From Cinclus cinclus (taxonomy: Eukaryota > Chordata > Aves > Passeriformes > Cinclidae): a DNA stretch of 64,000 bases. The notes below the pieces were generated by a model, which was not told the DNA's origin, made no database searches, and saw only the letters and a list, made by a program, of their open reading frames with translations. Positions 10,295 through 22,640 of the stretch are shown here, piece by piece (the first letter of the stretch is position 1; every line of letters begins with the position of its first letter). The stretch spans positions 10,759,234 to 10,823,233 of the forward strand of contig NC_085059.1 of assembly GCF_963662255.1 (NCBI RefSeq). The letters are read 5' to 3'. Both the position numbers and the translations under genes were made by a program.

Positions 10295-12040
10295 CTTTAA
10301 TAAAACCCCAACAAGGTAATTCAGCCATGTAACTTGGATATCACATTTAAGTTTATGGTATTTGATACCTCAACTGACAAGTGGGCTGTAATAGCCTGCA
10401 GCATGTTTTGGGGAGCTGGGTGAGCTGCCCCTGGAGGTTCCAAGGCAGGGTGATGATGTGTGAGGTGGTGACAGCTCATCACCTGGAGGCATGCACAGGT
10501 GCCCTGAGCCTCACTGCTGTCTGAGCTTCTACTCATAATTGATGCTTTTTTTTCGTATTCTTTGCAGCTGGGATTACTACAGGAAAAGATGTCAGAGTGT
10601 GATCTAAGGAAGAAGGTGGATGTATTTACACCCTTCTTAATCATATAATTTTCAGGAGAGATTTCTAGTATCCATTGCAGCCAGCTCAGTGCCATCCCAG
10701 CTGCCATGACCCATCATTAAATAGCCTTTGCTGATTATTTTACTATATATTAAGTACCACAAAGTCAAACTTACTTTGGGAAGGATGTTTTTGTAAGTGT
10801 TAAGTCTGGTCAGTTTTCTGACAATGACTTTGCTGTGAGTGTCAAGAGCTGTGAAGGTGCTAGTAAAAGTTTTCAGGTGGCTGTGCATGCATCTCTCCAC
10901 CTGCAGGGATAGGGAAGAGTTATTTCAACAGTAATAATTAGTAGCGCATAAATAAAACATTACATCCCAGGAATTTAAATACCCATGAAAAATAATAACC
11001 TACAGGAATTAAGAGCTGTGTTTTCAACACTAGCCCGATTCTGTATTCAGCCATTTACTGGACACCAAATTTAGGAAATCATAGTACAATCTCTAATTTT
11101 CATTTAAGAACATGCCAGGATCCAAAAACTCCCAAGTGCCTTAAGTAAATTGCAGGTGCTGCTAGAAACTGGACATACTAAATTTGGATGTCTTCAATTC
11201 TGGAGATATTTGTTCCTCAAAGGAAAGGAGGGCCAACCCTGCATTAAGGCATCATTTCTTTGTGTCTCTCTTGAAACTGGATCAGAATTGTCTTAATGAA
11301 ATAAAAGTGATTACTGCTGCTGGTGGGAGTTTTCAACTTTTCTCCCTGAAACTAAGAGGGACTGATGCCCATTTGTCTTCTGTTCACTTGTAATAGGAGA
11401 TGGGCTGCTATTTCTCACTGGTACTCCTCGTGTCCTCTAGTGAAAGCTCATTTTTTCACTGGATTTCTGGAAAATACAGGTCAGTGAAATGAATGGGTCT
11501 GTATAGGATATGGACTAAACACCCTGCTCTAAAACTAAGGGATCAGAGTGAATTTGTGAGGCTTCCAAGAGGTTGCTGGTGCACATCTAAGACCTTTCCC
11601 TACTGAGAGAGCTACTGAAGCATTTTAGCACCAGCAGCAGCTTTCTGTAAGTTCCTGTGAAAACTCCTCATTTCCCTAGGTTTGTAAAATTATCTTACTG
11701 CTATTAGAATTCTGAAGTGGAAAAGAAATTTGGGGATTTTAGACAATAATTTAAAATAGAAGTATGTGGTTTCTTACCGTACCATTCACAATTACAAGGC
11801 TGGGAACCTGCTCAAGAGAAAATTAAGTTAGTAACTTCAGAATAGAACCTGGCATGGAAGGGCAGCTTGGGTAAAGTTGTTCAAAATTAAGGAACTTACT
11901 ACATTTAAATTTAATTTCTTCATATCTTGGAGAAGTTCTTGAATGATCAAACCCACCAAAGACCTGGAGTGCTTCTCCTGCAGTTGTGCTGAGCTGCCCA
12001 GCACCCCCAGGCCCAGCAGAGCCACAACCTGGACCAGCAT
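10190..12040 (-). CDS. CSF2: GM-CSF-type haematopoietic cytokine (probable CSF2; IL3 is the alternative), complete, 4 exons
   Basis: Four phase-0 coding exons (11900-12040, 11778-11807, 10775-10900, 10190-10294) join to a 133-residue secreted protein. The signal peptide MLVQVVALLGLGVLGSSA is followed by helix A (LVGLIIQELLQDM, with the conserved Glu), an N-glycosylation site NGT at residue 55, a Cys at 61 and helices B/C. The last exon contains DKECKTAQVTWDDF and helix D. The signal peptide and the DKEC-TAQV stretch resemble chicken GM-CSF as I recall it. Exon 3 is 126 bases, the same as in human CSF2. The WDDF-helix also resembles the WNEF of IL-3, and in mammals IL3 is the gene nearest ACSL6, so the exact member is not settled. 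Only two cysteines are present, against four in mammalian GM-CSF. The product would act on myeloid progenitors through the common beta-chain receptor family. The promoter and AU-rich 3' UTR point to activation-induced, short-lived expression. Confidence 0.82.
10775..10900 (-). CDS. CSF2: CSF2-type cytokine, coding exon 3
   Basis: The acceptor TCCCTATCCCTGCAG precedes 126 bases (42 codons) starting VERCMHSHLKTF and ending NILPK, followed by GTAAGT. Length and phase equal those of human CSF2 exon 3. The C..xLKTF motif resembles chicken GM-CSF from memory. Confidence 0.82.
11778..11807 (-). CDS. CSF2: CSF2-type cytokine, coding exon 2 (microexon)
   Basis: Thirty bases encoding VPSLVIVNGT, flanked by the acceptor CTCTTGAGCAG and the donor GTAAGA. 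It carries the only N-glycosylation sequon seen in the protein. Human CSF2 has a 42-base exon in this place. Confidence 0.75.
11900..12040 (-). CDS. CSF2: CSF2-type cytokine, coding exon 1
   Basis: ATG at 12040-12038; 47 codons of signal peptide and helix A. The donor GTAAGT follows directly (GTA|GTAAGT), phase 0. The start lies about 60 bases downstream of the TATA box. Confidence 0.8.
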
Positions 12041-12099
12041 TTTGAGAGTTAGCTCTGTTTCTCAGCTGGGTGAACTGTGTGTGGCTGTGCCTTGGGCTC

Positions 12100-12198
12100 T
12101 TTTATAGACACACTGCTGCAGGAAATGATTAATATCTCACCACAAACATGCTCTTGCTAAAGGGGAGGCAGGGAAGAATTACCTGAAGTATGGAATCT
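12100..12198 (-). promoter_or_regulatory. Conserved GM-CSF-type promoter
   Basis: Reading leftwards: AGATTCCATACTTCAGGTA (12,171-12,198 block), TTTGTGGTGAGATATTAATCATTTCC (12,121-12,147), then TATAAAA (12,100-12,106). From memory the human GM-CSF promoter has AGATTCCACAGTTCAGGTA (the CK-1/kappaB region), TTGTGGTCACCATTAATCATTTCC and TATTTAAG in the same order and at similar spacing. The expected factors are NF-kappaB, RUNX, and NFAT/AP-1/Ets. Confidence 0.8.
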
Positions 12199-15100
12199 GC
12201 TGGTTATTCAAATGAGTAAGAGTCTATGTACTTTCTGCATCAAGAGCAATTTTATAGACTCTCTACCTGAACCCCTTTTCAGTACACATTTCCAAGGCAA
12301 ACTGTACAACCCTTAAGTATGGATAAAGTGTAGACAGATATTTGTATCCATCTGAAGTTATTAGAGTACATATTCATAGACTTTGCATACACATATATAG
12401 ACAAAGGTGCACATAAATGTGGATGCTGGAAAACTAAATCTTGCTTTATATTAGTTTCCCAGCACTTCCAAAAATTTGGAGGTAATTTAAAGAAAATGTA
12501 CAGGTTTCCTCAGAAAAGTAGGGTTATAATTCTCAATATCAGTAGATTTGTATTTTTTAAGATTTATAATAAAACTGCCAAAAGTATTAAGAAGAGTTTC
12601 TACAGAGAAATATATTACAGCCTGAACTGAGTCAGGCCTGAGATTCTAAGGTGTTGGTGTTTTTAGGAAAGGCACTGCACCCTCAGGATAGATTTTTCAG
12701 CTATCTGTGGAGAAAACATACTGAACAGTAACTGAGAAATTTTGCAGTCAAACTTCATTTAATATGGGTAGAGCTGCACAGGGCAATCTAATTATGAATA
12801 TCAAGTGGAAAAATTTGGTAAAGAATAATTCAGAAGTCTGCTGACCTGTGAATATTAGAAGAAAATAATAAGAACAGCTGTCCCCTGGGTTGCATTAGAG
12901 AAAGATCACCATGGATGCTGCAGCCCTGGCAAAGAGAGGTTAGATCAACTTTACCCTGGACAGAATGGCTGTGTCATCTCTCACTGACTTGGCCTGGGAC
13001 TGCAAGTGAGGATGGGAAGCAAGCTGTAGTTTTCCATGTTCTATTTAGCATGTGAAAAAAGTGTTTCAAAATCAGAGCGTAACCAGGATATTTATTCACT
13101 CCTGGATTACTGAGGATGCAGTTGTGGGTGCTGGATGAGATTGTAGTCATGTCCTGGGAAGAAAAAGGGACCCTCTACTCAGTATTTTCCCCATACCTAA
13201 CACACCTTCACAGCCAGTAGTAGAAGTACACACTGTCATCCAGAAATTTTTTTAGACTGTACTTTTCTCTTCAATACAATATTGCTGATGAAAATCCTGA
13301 CTAATACTGGACCCAGACCAAATCCTTACAGCCAAGGCTAGGTATGACCTTGCAAGCTGATGATGAATCACTTGTACAGTGATATATTTGATTCAATAAT
13401 TCCAGTTCTTTTCAGCTAGTTTGCTTATGAACACAAGGCTGTAGCCTTGGACAAAAATGTCAATAAATATTTTTCTACTAACCAAAGCAGAAGTCGAGAA
13501 GCAAACTATTTTTAACAAATGTTACATATTACATGATCTGTTTTCCTCTCTGTATGTTTGTTATTGCTCTGTAGAAATGAAAGAAATTTTATAATCAGAT
13601 TGTCCCTTGAGCATGCTGTGCTGTTATTCTGGATGGACCATGCTGTGTGATGTTCAGGGAAGGCAACACTCCCTCAGCCTATGTACAGGTGCTTTATCAC
13701 TCCAGCTCAGGGAACTGGATGCTCCCTTTTGTTTTCATTCCTGTATGGTCAGGTATGTTCAGGTCATACATGTTGCATTTTTCCATCTTTCATATGCATT
13801 TTGTTAAATTCATTGGATACATTCCTCTCCTGAGGAGTCAACCCTAAGATAACAATCTCCTTTTTTCCAGTTGTATTTTGGGAGTCCTTGCATCGTGACA
13901 AACATAGATGACACTGTGAATTTGGATAGTCTTTAAAAGATGTGAAGTAAGAGGGGAAAGGAGAAAGCATATCTCATACGTCAGTGTTAGATCAGATCAC
14001 ATTATCAGCAGGGTTCTTCCAGCTACCTCTGTGTCTCCATATCTATATGGTTCATCTCAGTGGTAGTTTCCAGCAGTGACCCATAGTTTCCTCATAATTT
14101 TACTAGTATTTTGGCTGTGCTTCACAATTCCTTCCACATTCCATCAATAATCTATGACATTTGTCTGGTAATTCCCAATTTATTTAGTACAGCTGTCAGG
14201 GTTATGCATATTTCAGGATTAATTTTTTACCACCTGGACATACTTTCACACCCAGGCAGAGGGCATGATGTGCAGGTGAGGGCTGGAGACTGGCTGAAAA
14301 CCAGCTAACAACTGTAAAATGTATTAGCAAGAAAACTTCAAATACAGCAAGTGATTTACAACAGGCAAGCATAAAGCAGTTACTCATGTAATTGGTTACA
14401 TCCTGCAAATGGGGCATTTGCCAGAAACAACAAAAACCACTATTAAAATCTGAAATTATGATCTGACATAAGTGCCAGGACTATGAGTTTTACGATTACT
14501 CTATTGGATTCAGTCTAGAACATTAGAGTAAGTAAATAGCTATGCTGAGGAGGCTATGGAAAAACAGTGTAGCTGTCTGGTGTCAGCATCATCATTCTGA
14601 GGGAGTATTTTTTGGGAAAAGGCTTTTTGTGAGACACTTTGTTATGTTTGCAGCAATGTGCAGGACAGAATAAGCATCTGTCATACCTTAGATCTCCACA
14701 TCATGCTTGTACAACCCATAAGGGAGTGTGCACATTTATAAAATGGGAAGCAGGAAGAAAATAAATTAGAAGGAAAAAATAAAAAGACAAAAATCTGCAC
14801 AGTGCTCTGGGTTTTCTGGGATTGTTAGCAGTCATCCACAATCACACTGCAGAGAGCCTTAGGAGCTCAAACATTAATTGCATCATGTTCTGCAGACTTG
14901 GCTATGGTTAGTTATTTAAATAGTGAGAGGATATTTTTATGAAGACAATTCTTGTGTTTTGTTGACCAGATGTCCCACATACATCCTGGTTTACAGAGTC
15001 TTTGCTCCAAATTTCTGCAATTGATGAGTAATAACTACTGTATGTTTGTGGCAAAGGAAGACCCTCAAAAAGACAACCCAGTTACAGGGGGTTACATGGT

Positions 15101-16096
15101 CAGCAAACAGGTTGCCCTGTACAGAGACATCTCAGAGTCTGGGTCATTCTGTATTCTGTATTTGTACTTAAAGGAAGTCTCCCCAAAGACTTAAACTTCA
15201 AACTGGAAGAGCATTTCATAAAATCATTAGCACTGAATCACTGTGACAATTTTCTCAGTCTGTGAAACAACAAATTCCTTCCAAATATGTACAAGTCTGT
15301 TCTAAGAAACCTGCAGACTCCCTTTCTAGGAAACAGGGTACCTCTGGCAAATTAACTATGTTGACCTATATTGGAGCGTGGAGTAGAGGAAGATTTGTGT
15401 ACAGTCATCAGTGGAAATTCTGTCAGCCCATGGGGTATTTCTGTATGTTCAGAGGTGCCTGAAGGTGTCTAAAGTCCAAGAAGTTCTTTTAGTCATGGAG
15501 AACAGTGCTGGAAGACATGGTGGGAGGAAGGATGCCCTCTGTTCTGGCGCCAAACAGAATTTCATATTAATGAGACTGATTTAATTTCCCTGAATGGAGC
15601 ATATGCATTAACCTTGTGCTGTTAATACAAGTAAATATTGAAAAAATCTGTATGTGTCCGGCTACAATCCAAGTTGCAAGTGAGCCCACACCCACAGGAT
15701 TCATTGCTGTTTTCTACATGCAGTCACATAGGGAAGTGTTTGATTTCTTCAGTAGTGATGTGATGGAAATCAGGTGGTAAAACATGGGTGAATCAACTGC
15801 TGTACTGCAAGACACTGAATTACTCTCAGCTTCCCACTAAACTGAGCTGAAAATTTAATTATTTTTGGGATGCCCGCTGTGGAGTGAGCTTTTTCAAAAG
15901 GGTACATTTCTTCCATACTCAGTAATCTCAATATATTTGCTCTTCTTCCAATTACTTACTTTGAAATGTTTATATATTTGCAAATATATAAAACTTTCTC
16001 CTGGAACTATCAAGACCAACTATTGGGTGATCTTGATTAAATAATTATGTTAATTACATTTACTCAACCATATTCTTGAGGGAATAAAGGAGTAGA

Positions 16097-16171
16097 ATTA
16101 TAGAATCATGGAATGGTTTGGATTGGAAGAGACCTTAAAGATCATCCCACTTACCCAAGGGCAGGGCACCA
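16097..16171 (-). repeat. CR1 LINE fragment (3' end)
   Basis: tatagaatcatggaatgg then gattggaagagaccttaaag, the reverse complement of the CR1 3' terminus. Confidence 0.85.
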
Positions 16172-19100
16172 TGGGGAGAATAAGAGAAATATTTGTGTCA
16201 GAAAGTTAATGTGTCTTACCTAGGTTTTATTTCCACTTTCTTGTGGAAGCTTTACAGATGTTTTGTCATAAAACCCACAAGTGCAGATAGGAAGTGCTTT
16301 CTTGTGCTGTTCATAAACCCTTTGTGAGATCAAATGAGGACACCAGAGATGCAATGTTATGATGAGAGCTTTAACTTCCAAATCTGATGCACTTGCAAAT
16401 TCTTGCTGCTGTGAAATGCACCTTTGCAAAAGTTGCTCAGAGTCATGTGAAGAGCTCTAGAATTTAGAAGGGGTCTTGGGATTTGTCAGCCTGATGTGAA
16501 AAAGCAAAAATTGATGGGCTACAGCCTGGCTGCTCCCTCTGGTTTTCATCTACTGCATTCAGACTAGTCTAGGCAGATTCATTATGAGAGTAACAACAAA
16601 AGCCGTGTGTCAGGTGTATTGAATGGATCAGTCTTGGTCTTCCCAATGGAAGTGTGTCCTGTGTACATAACCTCATACCCCTTTAGGATCCCAGTGCTAC
16701 AGAATGGAGCATAAAAGAGCCATTCTTGGTTCTTGTGCTATTTGCTCCCATGTGGCCAAGAAGTAACTCAAGACATTCTGTGATAATCTATGCAGTGACC
16801 AGAAGAACTATTTATTATCTCTGCTTTTCTGGTTTTGCCTTTTTTTCTTTTCTTATTTTCAAACTCACAATGAATTTGGTGCATTTGGTAGTGGCTGTGA
16901 CAAAATGGGAAGTACAGTGGGAGTTCACATTTATAAACATCCTGTAGCATTCCTATCTTGTAAGTCATTGTTTTGCAAGCTTAATAATCCTTTAAAGTAA
17001 TTTTTTTCCCATGTAGTTTTGGGGTTTCTTTTACTAAGTAAACCAAACCCCAAAATCCCAGGCAATGTACCTTGTGGAGTCACAGTGACACCAGCATGGT
17101 TAAGAATTCAGTGAACTGCACTGTATAAGGACATAGAGATTTCAAACAAAAAGTCCTTTCGTGTTTTCAGTCTTAGTAAATATCTTTTTATACTAGGTCC
17201 TATTTTTAGAACCTACTGACATCTTCCAGATGAGTCAGCATCACAGTCAACATGGAAAATTTTGTCCTGGTGATTAAACATTGATAAGTCTGTTGAGAAA
17301 AGAAAATGACAGCTAACACATGACGCTTCCCACAAAAGGTAAAAGACGCATCTTTTTGGAGGTGTGCTAGGAAAAAGCATCAACTCCATCTTGGTACAAC
17401 CAGTGGGATTCAGTGTGATGGAAAACTACCTGCTGCTGTGTGGGAGCTGGTGATGCACCCCAGCTCCTGAATGGCAAAAATGTGAAGAGTCAGAGGTTAA
17501 AGAGCCCAGTATGGAGTTTGTGGTGCAAAGTCTTAAGGCACTCTGTGGCTTCCCAGCAGCTGCAAGAAAACCTGCTTGGAAGATTAATCACATCCTTTGG
17601 AAGTTCCTGACATCTCCAGATCAGCTGAGAGGAACATCAATGTTTAGAATTGCTATACTATTTTTAAACAAACAAGAAGAGAGACCATTTATTTCTAACT
17701 AATTTCAAGCAACCAATATTTTTTTTTCTCTGTGTGTCTCAGATTGCTTTCCCCACAAAGCTATGCAGAGGACAGTACACAGCCCATACCCATCGGTGCA
17801 CACTGAACAGGCCAGGGCCCATCAGTGTCCCCATGGCTGAAAGCAAACTGATGTGAAAACACAGAGGTGAGAAATCAAATATGTATCAATGTCAGTTTGT
17901 TGTGTTTAGGGAAAAAGAAGGGGGAATTTTCAGGTTGCTGTGAGGATTTCAGTCTGGTTTTCCACACCTGAGTACTGAGAAATAGGTTTTTCGATCTCAT
18001 TTGATTGTCTAATAAACTACTGCATTACAATACCTCTTACCCTTGGGAAAAGAGAAGTAGGTTCTGGGAGTAAGTGTGCTACTTTAAAGCAACTAGCAGA
18101 CAGTGCCTCTACCATCACTATCCAGAAATGCCACGGGCAGCACAACGTGCCTTTTGCTTAAGTGCTGCTGGCTGGCAGTTCCTGCTGCTCCTGCTCTGCT
18201 CCTCTGAAAGGCAGAAGGAAACATTGCTCTCCAAGGAATGGCTTGGTCTGTATTAGGAAAAGATCTTGAGGCCTCTTGTGCACTTAAAGGCAGCTGCTTA
18301 AACATTCAAGAGGTGTTTTCAAAATACTGACATAAATGGAAAATAAAAGCCTTCTGGAAAAGCACTTTGCTGTGGAGAGCATGATGTGCTTGCACATGGC
18401 AGTAACCTGGGAGAGTTACCACTCCAGGGTGTCAAGAGTTTAGCTCAACAGAAACATTCCTCATGTCATTAAAAAAGCCATCTCACTCTCTGTTGTACCT
18501 GTTTAGGTTGTGTTTTCTGGGTACATGTCTTTGCTTACTAACACTGGGGTTTTTGTGCCATCTGCTTGCCCAATCACTCATCTTTGTGAGATCCTACTAT
18601 GATGCCTTAAATTCAGAGAGTACTTAGCATCACTCCACTCCTCGTATTTTACCCACCTCCTTTTCCAGAGGATATTAAGCAATGCAGGTGTTTGCTACTG
18701 TTAATTCTGGATTTAAATGCTGCTGCTGAAGTATGGTCTTGTGAGCACTTAATTGTTTTATGCAATGGCTTTTCCCTTTGACTGAAGTGATCCAAACCCC
18801 TCATCACTTTGGTTTTATTTATGCCCCCTTTTTGCACATTCAGTCCTGTATCCATTAACTGAGACTGGGATTTGTTTCCCTTACATTCATTTTATTCGAC
18901 CATACAGTCTAGTTTACTCCCTTTCAAGAAATAACATTTGATTCAAAATATTAATGAAAATTCTACTATTTAATGGCTACTTTTGCTGTTAGTTGATAAA
19001 CAGTGAGTTTCCCCTGTGCAACAAATGCAGTGCTGATGCTTCTACAGTACTTCTGAAAGACTATATTATCAAGGTTCAGCTCTGATATTCATACCTTTTT

Positions 19101-20865
19101 ACTTCTGTTTTTGAATGGTTTTCTAAATTCTTAACTGTGCTGTTTTAAAAATTTCATGACAAACCAATTCTATCTTTTAATTAAACCAGCACAAATAAGC
19201 AGCTGGAAGATGGTCATGGCAAGAAAGCAAAAGACATCAAAAGCCCTGATAAACTGGGCTAAAGGGCCTTTTTCTCCACAACAAAAAAGCTTGTTTAAAA
19301 GATGTCCCATTTGATTACAAGCTGATAGAAAATAATGAATAAATGTGTGAGATGATAGATAGTAATAAAAAGTTTTATAAAGGCATTTCAGCCTGCACTC
19401 TCTATGGGGATATTTGTGCAGCTCTTGGACTTCTGATGCTTTTACTGGAGTTGACTCTCTCCCAGTTGTATGAATGAGCTTCTGACAGCAGATGGCATCT
19501 TCCTCAAAACCAGGAATCAAAGAGGGATTGCTACAGGAGGAAACAAGGTAGAAAGCTCATTGCCTTGCTCTGCCAGTCTGCTGCCACTGACAAGATCACA
19601 TCATGGATCAATGGCAAAATTTGGCCATAAGGACTCTCTCTGATCACACAGGTTGGTGCAGCACAGTCCTTTACTGGAGCACTTACAGCTGGAAAGAGGC
19701 TGGATACTTTCTAAAGTTGACACTTGACACTTCAATGGCTCACCAGCAGGAACAGCCAGTTGCTTTGCAGCCACTGCACAGCCTCACTGCCCATACAACT
19801 CTGCCTTGAACAGGTCAGTATTCAGCTGCCCCCAGCCAATATCTGTGTCAAAATTACTGAATATACATTAGATATCACTTAAAACTCCACCTAAAGTATA
19901 GGAATTCTGAGCTTTTGGATATGCTCAGGTCTTGGCTTTGTCCTTTACTTACTTAAGAAGTGTGGCTTGTGAGCTGCAAGCTGAACCACAATACCTGTAT
20001 TTGTCCATTATCCAAATCCAAAGAGAAGAGATTTTGTCTAAAGAAAGCTAAAAAGTCATTACAGTGTATTTTTATATCTATATAAAGAGGCTGAAGCTTT
20101 GCTTCCAGTTTGATGAAGGTTTAACATAATTTCCTGCAGCAACATTACGCTCTTCTGGCCACAGCACAAGTGTGACCAGAGCTTGCTCCACTTTATTGAC
20201 AGAATCTTTTTGGATTTGAGCTGTTACTATGTCCTCTAAGACAGAAGAGGTTAAGTAAATATCACATATTTTCTTAATGTGATTTCAGCATAGCTAGCAT
20301 GAAAGGTATGGGATTAAATTACTTCTGTCGAACTCTGATATCTTAATTTGTTCCTTAGCAATCATAACAGAACTACTTGTTTTCTTCCTTCTTACTGTAA
20401 TGTAGGAAGAGTGGATCTGGGAGTTGTATTTTTTTTTTCTAAAAACTCTCTTGTTGCTTTGTCTTTGCAGTTGGGGCAGCAGCAGAGCAGCAATAGCACC
20501 TGTGCACTCCTTGCATAACCCCACCAGAAGCAGTTCAGAGAGTTAATGGTAATGAATGGAAGTAAACAGAAACTGAAAGAACAAACTGTGTCATTTTACC
20601 ACTTCTAATCTAATGATTGTTGGTATTTCTGTATCCTCAAAATGAAATATTCTATTTTTCCTTGGTTTTTCACAGTCAATCAACTATTCCTGTGAATAGT
20701 TGAGTACAGGTCTTTTCTCCAGCCATTTCCTTACAGCCATGAAGATTTTGGCACTAAGGTCATTGATCTCAGCTAACACTGATGCATAGGTGAAATTTCA
20801 TTAAATTAATGAGACATACAAAAATTTGCACTTGGTAAATTTCTTCAGAGTCCAAGAATTGTAAT

Positions 20866-20872
20866 TTGTGTT

Positions 20873-20903
<31 letters not shown>

Positions 20904-20908
20904 TTGTA
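20866..20908. repeat. (TG)n microsatellite
   Basis: Pure TG from 20,881 to 20,902, flanked by interrupted TGT units. Confidence 0.95.
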
Positions 20909-21929
20909 TTAAAAGTATTAAATGTGAAAGTTTAACAGATAAAAGACAGTTAATTATTGCTATTACAGAAACATGTGGGATCTTTGTTATGCCAAGTGTC
21001 TGGAGTCAAACATTAAGAGACTGCTCTCAAAGCAGAAATATTTTAACTGTTGGAATCCTGAGAGCTCTGATGGGCTTTGATGGCCCTTTTTCAGTCTCAC
21101 CTGGGCTCCTGCCCACACCCTTCCCATGTGCACAGGAGACCACAGTAAACCTAGTCCCAGAGGCTTCTTCCTATCCTGTGTTGCAGGAATGCAGGTCTCC
21201 AGCTCAGTCACAGCCATGCTTGTGCTCAGCCATGGGACTTGGGCCCCCAACCTGTGAACTGTCTTCCTGATCTTGGCCCTTCCTCAGGTAATAACTGATG
21301 GTCTGGGATCTTGTCTGACCCCCAGCTGCCACCATGAGGCCTGTCCTGCTTGCTGTGCTTGGCTTCAAGGAACTGTACTGTCTGGGAGGACAGGTGTGTT
21401 ACTGTGGCTTTGGGAGCCATCAGCCTGCACTAACTGTAGCTGTACCCTTGCCATTAAGGTAAGATCATAGTGACGGAAATGTAATTTAAATGAGAGCTGC
21501 TATAATGCTCTGCAATAATGCTCTGCCAGCTGATATGAACCACCTGAAAACTGGGAATGCTTTAAACACCAATGTAGTGGTCAAAAGAACTGTTTCTATT
21601 GATTTGAGGGAATATTCACCTTTAACTTCAAAGGTTTGATTATGTCCCTTCATTTAGACACAGTATCTTTATCTAAATCTTTGGGGCCAGGAAGGTATGG
21701 AGAGTTGGCACCATGTAGCATGTTTAGCATACAGCAGCAATTAGAACCATTCTCTTGGCTATGAGATGCAAAACAGATTTATTGTAATGGCAGTCCTACC
21801 TCTTCATCTAGATTTGGGCTGCCAGTAGCACTGATCTGTGCGCTGTCCCTCTGGTAAATAGATTCTCTGTCCATCCTGAGCACACCTGCTGCCTCCAGCC
21901 CTTAGGCAGAGGACCACAATCATCTATGA

Positions 21930-22255
21930 ACTGACCATTGAGGAGTATGAGGAGCAGCTAGAGGAGCTCAGCCTGGAGAAAAGGCATCCCATAGAGGACT
22001 TTATCTCTCTTCATTTCCCAAAAAGAAGCTGGGAGCCGGGAGGGGGATTGTTCTTTTCTCCCATGGAACAAGTAGTGGGACCAGATGAAATGGCCTCAAT
22101 TTTCACCTGGGGACATTTAGATTTGCTATTAGGAAACATTTCTTCAGACACTGGCAGAAGATGCCCAGCACAGTGGTGGAGTCACCATCCCTCGAAGGTT
22201 TTGAAAGGTGTAGTTGTGGCACATGTTGAGGACATGACTTAGTGGTGGGCTTGAT
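21930..22255 (+). repeat. CR1 LINE fragment
   Basis: Contains ggagctcagcctggagaaaa and, near its end, the segment resembling 'ggacatgacttagtggtgggcttg' of the CR1 3' region. Plus orientation, diverged. Confidence 0.8.
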
Positions 22256-22341
22256 TATCTCAAAATCATTTACTAACTTAAAGAGTTCTATTAGTCTAGT
22301 GCAGAATGGACTTATTATTAGAATTATCTTCTCTTCCACAG

Positions 22342-22416
22342 GTAGAAAAAGGTAAAATGGCAGAAGAGGAGGCTGGTGATGAAGAAGACAAGGAAGAAAC
22401 AATTGCAACTTCTAGG
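22342..22416 (+). other. Orphan exon-like segment (25 acidic codons)
   Basis: A strong acceptor (ATCTTCTCTTCCACAG) is followed by 75 open bases in phase 0 encoding an acidic peptide containing MAEEEAGDEEDKEE, and then GTAACA as a possible donor. No partner exon is recognised nearby. It could be an exon of an unannotated transcript, a stray duplicated exon, or purine-rich sequence that looks like an exon by chance. Confidence 0.25.
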
Positions 22417-22545
22417 GTAACACATTAATCACTGTTGCTATCTCTAATGTTGACAGTAATACGGAGCACAGTAGGGAGTCCCTAAGAGCCGCCAGTGATT
22501 CAATGGGGCAAAGAACGGGTTTGTTAATAAAAAAACAATAATTAT

Positions 22546-22640
22546 TGAGCTGCCGCTGTCCGTGGTGCTGGAGGTGTCGCCTGAGACCCCGGGGACCAGC
22601 CACGGCCCGGGCCCGGCCGTGGTCATCTCATTTATCTGGT
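22546..22640. other. Isolated GC-rich patch with a hairpin
   Basis: Within AT-rich flanks, a patch of about 90 bases is very GC-rich. It contains arms CCACGGCC (22,600-22,607) and GGCCGTGG (22,615-22,622) around a 7-base GC loop. No gene or known repeat is recognised. It may be part of a degraded LTR. Confidence 0.4.

Noticed and set aside
5061..17237. Several AP-1-like TGAGTCA heptamers (5061, 5509, 12628, 17231) as cytokine enhancers
   Set aside because: The number seen is close to chance for a 7-base palindromic site in this length, and no adjoining NFAT or Ets cluster was recognised.
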